Below are positions 1-7,679 of a stretch of DNA of 64,000 bases, in pieces (position 1 is the first letter of the stretch; every line of letters begins with the position of its first letter). The DNA comes from CAYHHI01 sp964356335 (GTDB lineage Bacteria; Arandabacterota; Arandabacteria; Arandabacterales; Arandabacteraceae), in contig CAYHHI010000010.1 in the NCBI GenBank assembly GCA_964356335.1, positions 13,329 to 77,328 on the forward strand, written 5' to 3'. The notes beneath the pieces are model-generated. The model was not told the origin of the DNA and searched no databases. It was given only the letters and a program-made list of their open reading frames with translations. A program made the position numbers and the translations under genes.

Positions 1-13
1 CTATGGGGCAGGG

Positions 14-3000
14 TCATTTAACTATGGCGACTTTGCCGGTCGAGGCCTGATCGCCCGAGCCAACCCTCACGACGTAGATCCCGCTTGCCACGGGTCGGCC
101 GCAATGGTCGAGACCGTTCCATGAGACCAGAGGCCGATCATCGGCCGTCGTACTGGTCAAGGTCTGCACCAGCCTGCCCGAAACGTCAAAGACTTCCGCA
201 GAATGTCCGGTTGGCCCTATGCCGCGGAAATATACGTCAACATTGCCTCTTGATGGGTTCGGCAAGATGAGAAGGCTCCCGTGAAGACGGTTGCGGTCAC
301 GAGGTTTCACGCCGGAATATGAGAGAATGTTGAGCCTGAGGGTCACCGCCTCGCTCCCATAGGGCGGAATCTGGAAGTGCCAGCGTGGGTTGACCTCCAG
401 GCCGAAGACATCCTCCTCGCCATTGATTGACGTGGGCGAATCCAGGAATTCGAAGAGAAGCCCTCTGTTACTCAGGACATTCGCCACACCACGCATTGAG
501 TCATCGAAAACCGAAGAGGTGTCCTCACCATCCCAGTATCTGAGCGCCTTCTTCCCTGACATCATGACACCCAGGCAATCGGGGGTCAGTCCGTTTTCAA
601 CCTCTATGTCGATGTTGACAGGCTGAGATGAAGCCGATGAGAACGCATACTCAACTGACAGCGAGTGGTCTGCCGCTGTGATCCGCTTGGTAACACCAGT
701 CGCCCCAAGCTCGTAATGGAACTCCACATAGTTTGAGTCCAGGCCGTACGTCAGGATCCTGTTCACAAGATCCCGCTGGGGCACGCTGTTGATCCAGATG
801 GAATCATTGAAACAACGGCGCCGTGCCTCGAAAGTCCATTGGTGTATCTCGGGATAGATCATATTGCCGCTGAGCCAGGGATAAGCCTGGCTTCCGCGTG
901 CTACCGGAGCGTAGGCGTTGTCATTGGTGTAGGTCTCACCATAGGAACGCATGAAGTTCTCGTTGCCGACCAACTCCTTGCCGTCCTCGAGATCAAACCA
1001 GTAGAGAAGCTTTCCGCCATAGGGTGAAAGCACGAAAAGGTCGGCCGGTCCCACAAACACGACTTCCTGGATGGTGTCGCCGTTGATGTCCTGGGTGCTC
1101 GCCACTTCGCCGCCTGCCGCGAGCGCATACCTTGCGGCACGGGCACTCACCAGGGCATCTCGAGCGAGATCCCACTGGGTCGTCCCAACCATCCCGCCGT
1201 AATTATGCACAGCGAACTCATACTGATGCGCACAGAGCGTGAACCAGGCATGATCCATGAGGCTTCGTGCCACAACCGTGTCCGGCGCGAACTGACTGAA
1301 ACTCGAGTGAATCGTGTTAAGCGTATCTCGGATCGAATCGAAGAACTCTCTATAGGCCTCTGCCTCGGGCGCACCGTTCTCCGTAAACCAGGCGTCCCTT
1401 CCCATCCAGTCCGCAGCACCATCGGCAATCGGCGATAGGTCCTCGATGGGCTCATGCGTTCCCATAAACTCGCTGTAGGTCGTGACCTTTATTCTTGGGT
1501 CGCGCTCAAAGGCGACGAGGAGTTTGTTGAGGTTGGCAAAATCAACCTGCGGATTCTCGCCGGATTCATAATCCCAGAGGCCCGTTGCCTCCATATCCTC
1601 ATGGTAACAGACGGCGTACTGATCATTCTGGTCCTCGTTGTAGAGGTTCCTCAGGAATGACATCACGCTTGCAGTGTCTCCGCTGTCTATGGCGCCGTTT
1701 ACCATGCCCTCGAAGGTCTTGTCGTCGTTGAAGACATTGACTGTCTTGCCGTTCCAGGTCGTGGTTCGAACCGCATATTCGCTTCCCGTGATCCCGCTTT
1801 CGATCAGGATATGATCCTCAATCTGGACGTTCTCGTAGCCGTTGTCGGCGAGCAGTTTGACGATGTTCTGAGTCCACACCCTCTCTGGATTCCAGAAGCT
1901 TATAGGTGTTGCGCCAAACGTCGCCTCGATCAAGGCTTTGTGAATTGCGATCTGGTGCTGGTTCATCTGGAAGTCGCTCTCTGAGATCCTGGTCGAATAG
2001 ATGATGTTCTGAGCGTACGTGCTCCCCACGATCTCGAACTGCCCGTCCACAACGCCCTGGCGCAGGATCTCTATGGTCTCGGGATCGAACCACAGGAGAT
2101 CGCTTATGAGGCTGCCGGAGAAGTGGATCATGAACTTCAGCGAGGGGTGCGCCCTGAGCGTCTGGAGCACGCCTTTGTAACATGCGCGGTTTCCCACTTT
2201 GCCGTAGGGAACAAGATTCTGGTTTGCGTGGAAAAGGAGCACGACGTCGAGGCGCCGCATGGGCTCGTTGATCCTGACCTCGACAAGTGTGGTCTCCGAC
2301 TCACTCTGGAGGCCCGCGAGGTCACGGCACCTTGCCACAACCCGGTAAGTCCCATCCACGACCGTCTGCCCCAACTGGTTCTTCCCATCCCACACGGCAG
2401 TGAGAATGCTCTCGGCAAATGAACTGTCAGATAGAGGCCTCACCGGCAAGCCCGCGGAATCATAGACCTTGAGCCACACGTGGCCGGGTTCGCTTAGTTC
2501 GGCAGTGATAAGAGATGTGTCTTTGTACCCGTCGCCGTTGGGAGAAAACACCGATGGCTGAGCTTCGAGGTGCGTGACGGCCGGGCCGGTGACATCCGGC
2601 GTGACCGACACCAAAAAAGGAGCGGACGGACTGGGAAGCGTGCTCGAGTTGGTTCCGTCCGTTGCGGATATGTAATACTGGAGTCCTTCCACATCTACCT
2701 TCGAGCCGGGTATAGTGGCCCGCCAGCCTGTGGCGCTTGTCCGCCCCATCGTGACCTCTTGGTAAGCCAGGCCGGGCTTCCTCACAAAGACGCTCGCCCC
2801 GACAACAACGTCGTCGGTAATCTCGGCAGTGATTGGGAGCGGAATGTGTGCCTCCCAGGAAGCCGGTGCGCTATGAGATATCGAAGGAGATACGGCATCC
2901 GCCCTGTTAACGAGTATGGGCCGCACCCCAGGCGTCGCATTGTAATTCGCAAGCAGCGCCTCCTGTCTCACACCGGCTTGGGCAACCATGTCGATGACGT

Positions 3001-3646
3001 TTGAATCCCATTGGCTGTCGTCGCCCCCTCCGAGGACCCACTGGCCGGCATTTTTCATGACCGCTCTCACCCTGCCGGGGTCGTAGCCGCTCTGACTCAG
3101 CATGAGGACTACGTATTTCCAGGCCGCGGCCGGCGTGCCTATGACACTCTTCGGCACCTCGACACTTATGACACGGTGTGCCTGGTCAACACTCGTGGCC
3201 ACGCCTGATGTGAAGGTATTTCCGCTGGCATCGATCACGTTGGTCTGGAAGTGGTCAAAAGGCGGGGCACACCAGACGCAATACTCCCATGCGCTTGACG
3301 GCGAGAATTCGACATTCCTCCGCTCGAGGCTCGCCGTCGATCCCGAGCCAAGGGCGCCATCCTTGTCTATATAGATATCGATGCTCTGGAGAGAGAAACC
3401 CGCGCCTGAGCCCCACGGATCCGAGACCGCGCCGGCTATCTCGATTTCGAATCTTGCTTTGGTTCCGACGTCGCGGGCGGAGAACCTTACAATATCGAAC
3501 GAGCCGGACGTGAAGACAGCATCCAGCGGATAGACATAGGTGCCTGGCCCATGATCGTCACCCTGCGGATCGGTCAGGGTCAGCTCATATGAGGAGGCAG
3601 ATTGGCAGACCGCCAGGAGGAGGCAGGCAATCAACATGGATTTCAA
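14..3646 (-). CDS. Exported GH57-like glycosidase with DOMON-like and FlgD-like domains
   Basis: 1210 residues. A hydrophobic signal peptide (residues 1-19) is followed by a glucodextranase-type C-terminal/DOMON-like sugar-binding module (about 20-240), Ig-like segments, a FlgD-like repeat beginning SPNGDGYKD (about 369-455) and a GH57-type (beta/alpha)7-like domain (about 461-730). The GH57 domain has the opening LLFHANQN, and FWNPERVW near residue 585 fits the family region that carries the nucleophile Glu. The last 85 residues form a second FlgD-like/secretion-tail domain ending in GKVAIVK. I infer an alpha-glucan hydrolase or branching-type enzyme that is exported or displayed on the surface; the substrate cannot be read from sequence. 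The start is TTG, chosen because AAGGGGGT lies 5-6 bases upstream; an in-frame ATG three codons later is too far from it. It has its own promoter and no operon partners. Confidence 0.82.
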   Translation of the reverse strand: MKSMLIACLLLAVCQSASSYELTLTDPQGDDHGPGTYVYPLDAVFTSGSFDIVRFSARDVGTKARFEIEIAGAVSDPWGSGAGFSLQSIDIYIDKDGALGSGSTASLERRNVEFSPSSAWEYCVWCAPPFDHFQTNVIDASGNTFTSGVATSVDQAHRVISVEVPKSVIGTPAAAWKYVVLMLSQSGYDPGRVRAVMKNAGQWVLGGGDDSQWDSNVIDMVAQAGVRQEALLANYNATPGVRPILVNRADAVSPSISHSAPASWEAHIPLPITAEITDDVVVGASVFVRKPGLAYQEVTMGRTSATGWRATIPGSKVDVEGLQYYISATDGTNSSTLPSPSAPFLVSVTPDVTGPAVTHLEAQPSVFSPNGDGYKDTSLITAELSEPGHVWLKVYDSAGLPVRPLSDSSFAESILTAVWDGKNQLGQTVVDGTYRVVARCRDLAGLQSESETTLVEVRINEPMRRLDVVLLFHANQNLVPYGKVGNRACYKGVLQTLRAHPSLKFMIHFSGSLISDLLWFDPETIEILRQGVVDGQFEIVGSTYAQNIIYSTRISESDFQMNQHQIAIHKALIEATFGATPISFWNPERVWTQNIVKLLADNGYENVQIEDHILIESGITGSEYAVRTTTWNGKTVNVFNDDKTFEGMVNGAIDSGDTASVMSFLRNLYNEDQNDQYAVCYHEDMEATGLWDYESGENPQVDFANLNKLLVAFERDPRIKVTTYSEFMGTHEPIEDLSPIADGAADWMGRDAWFTENGAPEAEAYREFFDSIRDTLNTIHSSFSQFAPDTVVARSLMDHAWFTLCAHQYEFAVHNYGGMVGTTQWDLARDALVSARAARYALAAGGEVASTQDINGDTIQEVVFVGPADLFVLSPYGGKLLYWFDLEDGKELVGNENFMRSYGETYTNDNAYAPVARGSQAYPWLSGNMIYPEIHQWTFEARRRCFNDSIWINSVPQRDLVNRILTYGLDSNYVEFHYELGATGVTKRITAADHSLSVEYAFSSASSQPVNIDIEVENGLTPDCLGVMMSGKKALRYWDGEDTSSVFDDSMRGVANVLSNRGLLFEFLDSPTSINGEEDVFGLEVNPRWHFQIPPYGSEAVTLRLNILSYSGVKPRDRNRLHGSLLILPNPSRGNVDVYFRGIGPTGHSAEVFDVSGRLVQTLTSTTADDRPLVSWNGLDHCGRPVASGIYVVRVGSGDQASTGKVAIVK

Positions 3647-3689
3647 GTGCTACCCCCTTTCCCACCGGGTATGTACTTCACCTTCTTCT

Positions 3690-3718
3690 ATTGTAACACC
3701 GGCCTCGCCCTCAGTCAA
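3690..3718 (-). promoter_or_regulatory. Sigma70-type promoter of the GH57 gene
   Basis: On the minus strand, TTGACT (3713-3718) and TACAAT (3690-3695) are separated by exactly 17 bases. Transcription would begin about 35-40 bases before the TTG start codon. Both hexamers are one substitution from consensus. Confidence 0.6.
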
Positions 3719-3839
3719 ACCCGTCTAACGGCCAAGCTCAAGGAGACTGCACTTTGTGCCGAAATCCATCTAGACGAACGCCAAGGCGTTTCACCAAATA
3801 CCATGGGTAATTGAAACAACCTGAGAAAGGAGACGCGTC

Positions 3840-4166
3840 GTGCTGGCAGTTGTTGGGCGCACGGCCATTGTAGTCGTCGCCTTCGTTGGATTCATCTTCG
3901 CGATTGCAGGCATCATCTTGAATGGCTGTGCTTCGAACAGAGTCTACGTAAGAGTGTCTCCGCCTGCATCCAGGCACGAGGTCATCCCGTCAAGACCCCA
4001 TGCAGCAGCAGTCTGGGTGAGCGGATATTGGGTATGGACAGGGCGAGAATACGGCTGGATGGAAGGCCACTGGGAGGTAGAGCCCAGGGGCGATGCCTGG
4101 GTGCCTGGCCACTGGAACAGGACGCCGCGCGGATGGATCTATGTGGCCGGCCACTGGAGCAAGTGA
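3840..4166 (+). CDS. Small WXXGXW-repeat lipoprotein
   Basis: 108 residues. The N-terminal membrane segment ends in a lipobox-like LNGC (Cys near residue 30), so an envelope lipoprotein is likely. After it come aromatic repeats of the form VWVSGYW, WMEGHW, WVPGHW and YVAGHW, which is the YXWGXW/WXXGXW repeat family of unknown function found in many didermic bacteria. The start is GTG with AGAAAGGAG seven bases upstream, a strong site that favours this start. It is divergent from the GH57 gene. No enzymatic residues are seen. Confidence 0.75.
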   Translation: MLAVVGRTAIVVVAFVGFIFAIAGIILNGCASNRVYVRVSPPASRHEVIPSRPHAAAVWVSGYWVWTGREYGWMEGHWEVEPRGDAWVPGHWNRTPRGWIYVAGHWSK

Positions 4167-4190
4167 CTTTCCCATTGCCCCTCCCCCGTC

Positions 4191-4455
4191 CCGGAGTGAT
4201 CTTCTGATCGGGACATCGCAGCAGAACTAACTCTCTGACCTTCATCCCGCCGAAATAACCGATCCAGCACGCACCCAGCCCCAGGTCAGCCGCTGCAAGG
4301 ATCAGATGCTCCATCGCCAGGGCCACATCAACCATCAAGTAGTAGCAGATTCGCCCGATGCCGTCACAAGAACTCTCGGGAGCTTGGCGCGACCCAAACG
4401 TGCCCGAAGACGACACCGGGCGAACTATGTGTATTGCTGTGTATTGCTTCGTCAC
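4191..4455 (-). pseudogene. Nitroreductase-family C-terminal remnant
   Basis: An open frame of this region contains a stretch that reads as the C-terminal half of a nitroreductase-family flavoprotein: VDVALAMEHLILAAADLGLG, then ACWIGYF, then KVRELV (about 4195-4340). The N-terminal FMN-binding half is absent. The frame continues after ITPG into sequence antisense to the WXXGXW gene, with no family similarity. I read this as a decayed, truncated copy rather than a working enzyme. Confidence 0.6.
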
Positions 4456-4641
4456 TGCGTCCGTTCCTTTTGACTCATATCTTGCGTCAGGGATTCGAAT
4501 GAAGCTTGACCACTGAGCAGGAAAACGGTCACCAGCAATTGTCGTTCGGCATCACCTGCATGTGAAGCCGAACGAAGCGCCTGGGGTGCAAGCCTGTGTC
4601 CGGCGGCCAGCGTCAGGAATGAGGCCCGGATGAAAACGCCC
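4456..4641. repeat. Intergenic region with 9-bp inverted repeat
   Basis: No gene is seen. It contains a perfect inverted repeat, TCGTTCGGC (4542-4550) and GCCGAACGA (4567-4575), around a 16-base loop. No T-run follows in either direction, so it is not a convincing intrinsic terminator. It lies just downstream of the Ca2+-ATPase gene and next to the nitroreductase remnant, so it may be a leftover of the event that broke that gene. Confidence 0.4.
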
Positions 4642-7335
4642 CTAACTCATTTCCCCAAACCGTCCGCGCCGTGATAGCCACTTCGCCATCTCCAACACCG
4701 GCGAGACCGTGAAGGCCAGAGCAATGATGAGGGCCCAATCAATCAGCGGCAGGCTAAACGTACCAAACGGCTGATGGAGCCACGGCACGTAGACAACCAG
4801 GCCTAACAGCAACAACTGCGACACAATCGCCAGATTCAACCATTTGTTGGCGAAGGGCCGATTCAGCACCGAATGGCGGTCAGAACGGAAGTTGTATGCT
4901 TTGAAGAACTGGATTACCACCAGCGATACGAAGGTCATTGTCATGGCTTCTTCGACGCTCCGGCCAGAATTCAACGCCCAGGCAAAAAGGCCCAAGTTGA
5001 CCATCGTCGACCATAGCCCGCCTACCACCATGAGGATGACCACTGGCCGAGTGAAGATGCCGGTGCGCGGGTTGCGCGGCTTGCGCCGCATGAGATCAGG
5101 TTCGGGCGGGTCTACTGACAAAGCCAAGGCTGGCAGGCCGTCAGTGGCAAGATTGACATACAGGATCTGGACGGCACTCAAAGGCAATGGCAATCCAGTC
5201 AGCGAGGCTCCAGCCATCAAGCCGATCTCCCCGATATTGGACGAGAGCAGGTACATTAAGTACTTCTTGATGTTGCCAAAAATGCCCCGGCCCTCTTCCA
5301 CTGCCGCAACGATAGAAGCGAAGTTATCATCGGTGAGCGTCATGGCAGCGGCCTCTTTGGTCACGTCCGTGCCGGTGATGCCCATCGCAATGCCGATGTC
5401 GGCCTTCTTGAGCGCGGGCGCATCGTTCACGCCGTCCCCCGTCATCGCGACAATGTGGCCTTTCTTTTGCAGGGCCGTTACCACGCGCAGCTTATGCGCC
5501 GGGGAAACGCGGGCGTAGACTTCGATATTCTCGACCTCGCACTCAAACTCTTCCTCGCCCATCGCCTCCAATTCCGCGCCGGTAACGACGCGGCCCGTCT
5601 TAAGCAAGCCCAGCTCACAACCCACTGCTTGCGCGGTGAGCGGATGGTCGCCCGTAATCATCACCGGCTTGATACCTGCATGTTCGCACGTCTGGATCGC
5701 GGCCTTAACCTCGGGGCGTGGCGGGTCGATCATGCCCACCAATCCGAGGAATGTCATTTCATGCTCCGCGTTTTCCAGCGTTACACCCGCTTTAGAGGAA
5801 ACCGCCAGAACCCGCAACGCCTCACCTGCCATCTGACGGGCCATCTCCATAATCATTTCCCGACTCTCGCAATCCAGGCTTATCTCTCCGTCTGCCGTCA
5901 ACTGCCGCGCGCACGAATCAAGGATGATTTCAGGCGCGCCCTTGGAGTAGGCGATCATGCCCCCCTGCCCGGTGTGTAGAGTGGTCATGCGTTTGGTTTC
6001 GGAGGTGAACGGGATTTCGTTCACACGTGGGAACTGTGACTCAAGGCTGACTTTGTTCAATCCGGCTTTGGCGGCAGCGACGACCAGCGCAGCCTCCGTC
6101 GGGTCGCCTTTAGCATGCCAGCGGCCATCGGTCTCGTTGTGAACGATATGCGCGTCCGAGGCGAGGCTGGCGGCCCTCAATAGCAGTTTCATGGAGTCCG
6201 AAGGTTCGACGGCGAGGCCGCCGCGTAAGAACCGACCACGCGGCTCATAACCCGCCCCGGAGACTTCTATCATGTGTCCGGCGACAAAGATCTTACGGGC
6301 CGTCATCTCGTCTTTGGTCAGCGTCCCGGTTTTGTCAGAGCAAATGACCGAAGTGCTGCCGAGCGTTTCAACCGCTGGCAAACGGCGCATCAGCGCATGG
6401 CGTTTAGCCATCCTCTGCACACCGATAGCGAGCGAAATCGTGACCACAGCGGGCAATGCCTCGGGGACGGCAGCGACCCCAAGCGCGATACCGAAGATGA
6501 GCATTTCGAGGAACGGCTGGCCCCGGAGGAGCCCGAGAACAACAATGATTGCCACAACGACAAACGCGGCCCACGCCAGTGTGCGGCCGAGCCTATCTAA
6601 GTTTGCCTGCAACGGGGTCTTGCCGGTCTCGACTGTCTGCAGCATTTGTGCGATCTTGCCGAACTCGGTGTTCATGCCCGTCGCAACCACCATTCCACGG
6701 CCTCGCCCGTAGGTCGCGGCTGTACCTGCGTAAGCCAAGTTCTTGCGGTCGCCTAAGGCCAATTCAGCGTCTGCCAGAGGTGCGGCATGTTTTTCCACCG
6801 GAACAGACTCGCCCGTGAGCGCGGCTTCTTCAATCTGTAGATTGACGGTTTCAATCAGTCTGGCGTCGGCGGGCATTTTGTCGCCCGCTCGCAGGAGGAC
6901 GACATCGCCGGGCACGAGGTCGCGCGCCGGGATCTTGGTTTCCTGCCCATCGCGCAATACGTTTGCAGTGGGCGCGGCCATTTGGCGTAACGCCTCGATG
7001 GCATGCTCCGCGCGGAATTCCTGCACAAAACCCAACAGCACAGCAAACAGGACAATCACAGCAATTGCGATGGCTTCAATCCCATGCCCAAAGAAGGCGG
7101 ATAGGATTGTGGCAACAAGGAGAATGACAATCAGAACATTCTTGAACTGGCCGGAAAGGATTGCCCATGGCGAAACGCGGCGAGCGGCCTGTAGTTCATT
7201 CGGGCCGTGTTCGGCCAAACGATGGGCGGCCTCCGCACCGGTTAACCCGGCGGGTGTGGATTTCAATAGAGAGAATACTGCTTCCTTGGATAGGGTGTGC
7301 CAGAGCGGACTTGTGTCTTGGAGTGATGGTTTCAT
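4642..7335 (-). CDS. P2A-type Ca2+-transporting P-type ATPase (SERCA-like)
   Basis: 897 residues from the ATG at 7335 (MKPSLQ). A longer open frame reaches 7464, but its extra 43 residues are low-complexity and not family-like. It has an N-terminal cation-ATPase domain, the TGES actuator loop, the phosphorylation motif DKTGTLT near residue 334, and a hinge GDGVNDAP. Ion-site residues match calcium pumps: VPEALP in M4, SSNIGEI in M5 and NLATDGLPAL in M6 (Asn/Glu, Asn/Thr/Asp). It would use ATP to export Ca2+ (possibly Mn2+) across the inner membrane. It stands alone with its own extended -10 promoter. Confidence 0.9.
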   Translation of the reverse strand: MKPSLQDTSPLWHTLSKEAVFSLLKSTPAGLTGAEAAHRLAEHGPNELQAARRVSPWAILSGQFKNVLIVILLVATILSAFFGHGIEAIAIAVIVLFAVLLGFVQEFRAEHAIEALRQMAAPTANVLRDGQETKIPARDLVPGDVVLLRAGDKMPADARLIETVNLQIEEAALTGESVPVEKHAAPLADAELALGDRKNLAYAGTAATYGRGRGMVVATGMNTEFGKIAQMLQTVETGKTPLQANLDRLGRTLAWAAFVVVAIIVVLGLLRGQPFLEMLIFGIALGVAAVPEALPAVVTISLAIGVQRMAKRHALMRRLPAVETLGSTSVICSDKTGTLTKDEMTARKIFVAGHMIEVSGAGYEPRGRFLRGGLAVEPSDSMKLLLRAASLASDAHIVHNETDGRWHAKGDPTEAALVVAAAKAGLNKVSLESQFPRVNEIPFTSETKRMTTLHTGQGGMIAYSKGAPEIILDSCARQLTADGEISLDCESREMIMEMARQMAGEALRVLAVSSKAGVTLENAEHEMTFLGLVGMIDPPRPEVKAAIQTCEHAGIKPVMITGDHPLTAQAVGCELGLLKTGRVVTGAELEAMGEEEFECEVENIEVYARVSPAHKLRVVTALQKKGHIVAMTGDGVNDAPALKKADIGIAMGITGTDVTKEAAAMTLTDDNFASIVAAVEEGRGIFGNIKKYLMYLLSSNIGEIGLMAGASLTGLPLPLSAVQILYVNLATDGLPALALSVDPPEPDLMRRKPRNPRTGIFTRPVVILMVVGGLWSTMVNLGLFAWALNSGRSVEEAMTMTFVSLVVIQFFKAYNFRSDRHSVLNRPFANKWLNLAIVSQLLLLGLVVYVPWLHQPFGTFSLPLIDWALIIALAFTVSPVLEMAKWLSRRGRFGEMS

Positions 7336-7679
7336 GGATGCACACCCACGGAAGCGGTTTTGTCCGCCAGGTTCTCCCGATGAGGTCGGGCTCCCTTGAA
7401 GGCGAGGCGACTGAACTGGTACGACAGTGCAGCCATTCCGGGCAGTGCGGCGAGCGGTGCGCATTCAGCCATTTGAACAAGACTCATTGGCGACATGATG
7501 AGACTCTGGTTTCGACATCTCGTCCTTGCAGTAGCTCCTGTTCAGCGTCGTTGCGCTCGCCGTGCATATCAGTGGCATTATACCATTCGGTTTCTCTATT
7601 GGTACAAGAATCGGTTGAGGTTGTTCCCCTGGTCAGCGTGCAATCTTCATTGGTGAGGGCAAGAAACCTGCAGTGTTGC
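7336..7679. other. Long leader of the Ca2+-ATPase gene
   Basis: About 340 bases lie between the PHP-protein stop and the chosen ATPase start. Apart from the promoter at 7577-7607, nothing is recognised. The ATPase mRNA would have a 5' untranslated region of about 235 bases. I saw no known riboswitch in it. Confidence 0.4.
7577..7607 (-). promoter_or_regulatory. Extended -10 promoter of the Ca2+-ATPase gene
   Basis: On the minus strand, TGGTATAAT (7577-7585) is a perfect extended -10 element. A weak -35 candidate TTGTAC (7602-7607) is 19 bases away, longer than ideal, which suits a promoter that depends on the extended -10. Confidence 0.55.

Noticed and set aside
14..3646. Polysaccharide deacetylase as the core domain
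   Set aside because: The histidine triad and TxxxD motifs of NodB domains are not seen; the FHANQN opening and the WNPER segment fit GH57 better.
3982..4455. 157-residue open frame as a complete nitroreductase gene
   Set aside because: Only about 50 residues resemble the family; the rest lacks the FMN half and runs antisense to a better supported gene.
4542..4575. Integron attC site
   Set aside because: The stem is there but the core sites, the unpaired central spacer and any integrase or cassette array are missing.
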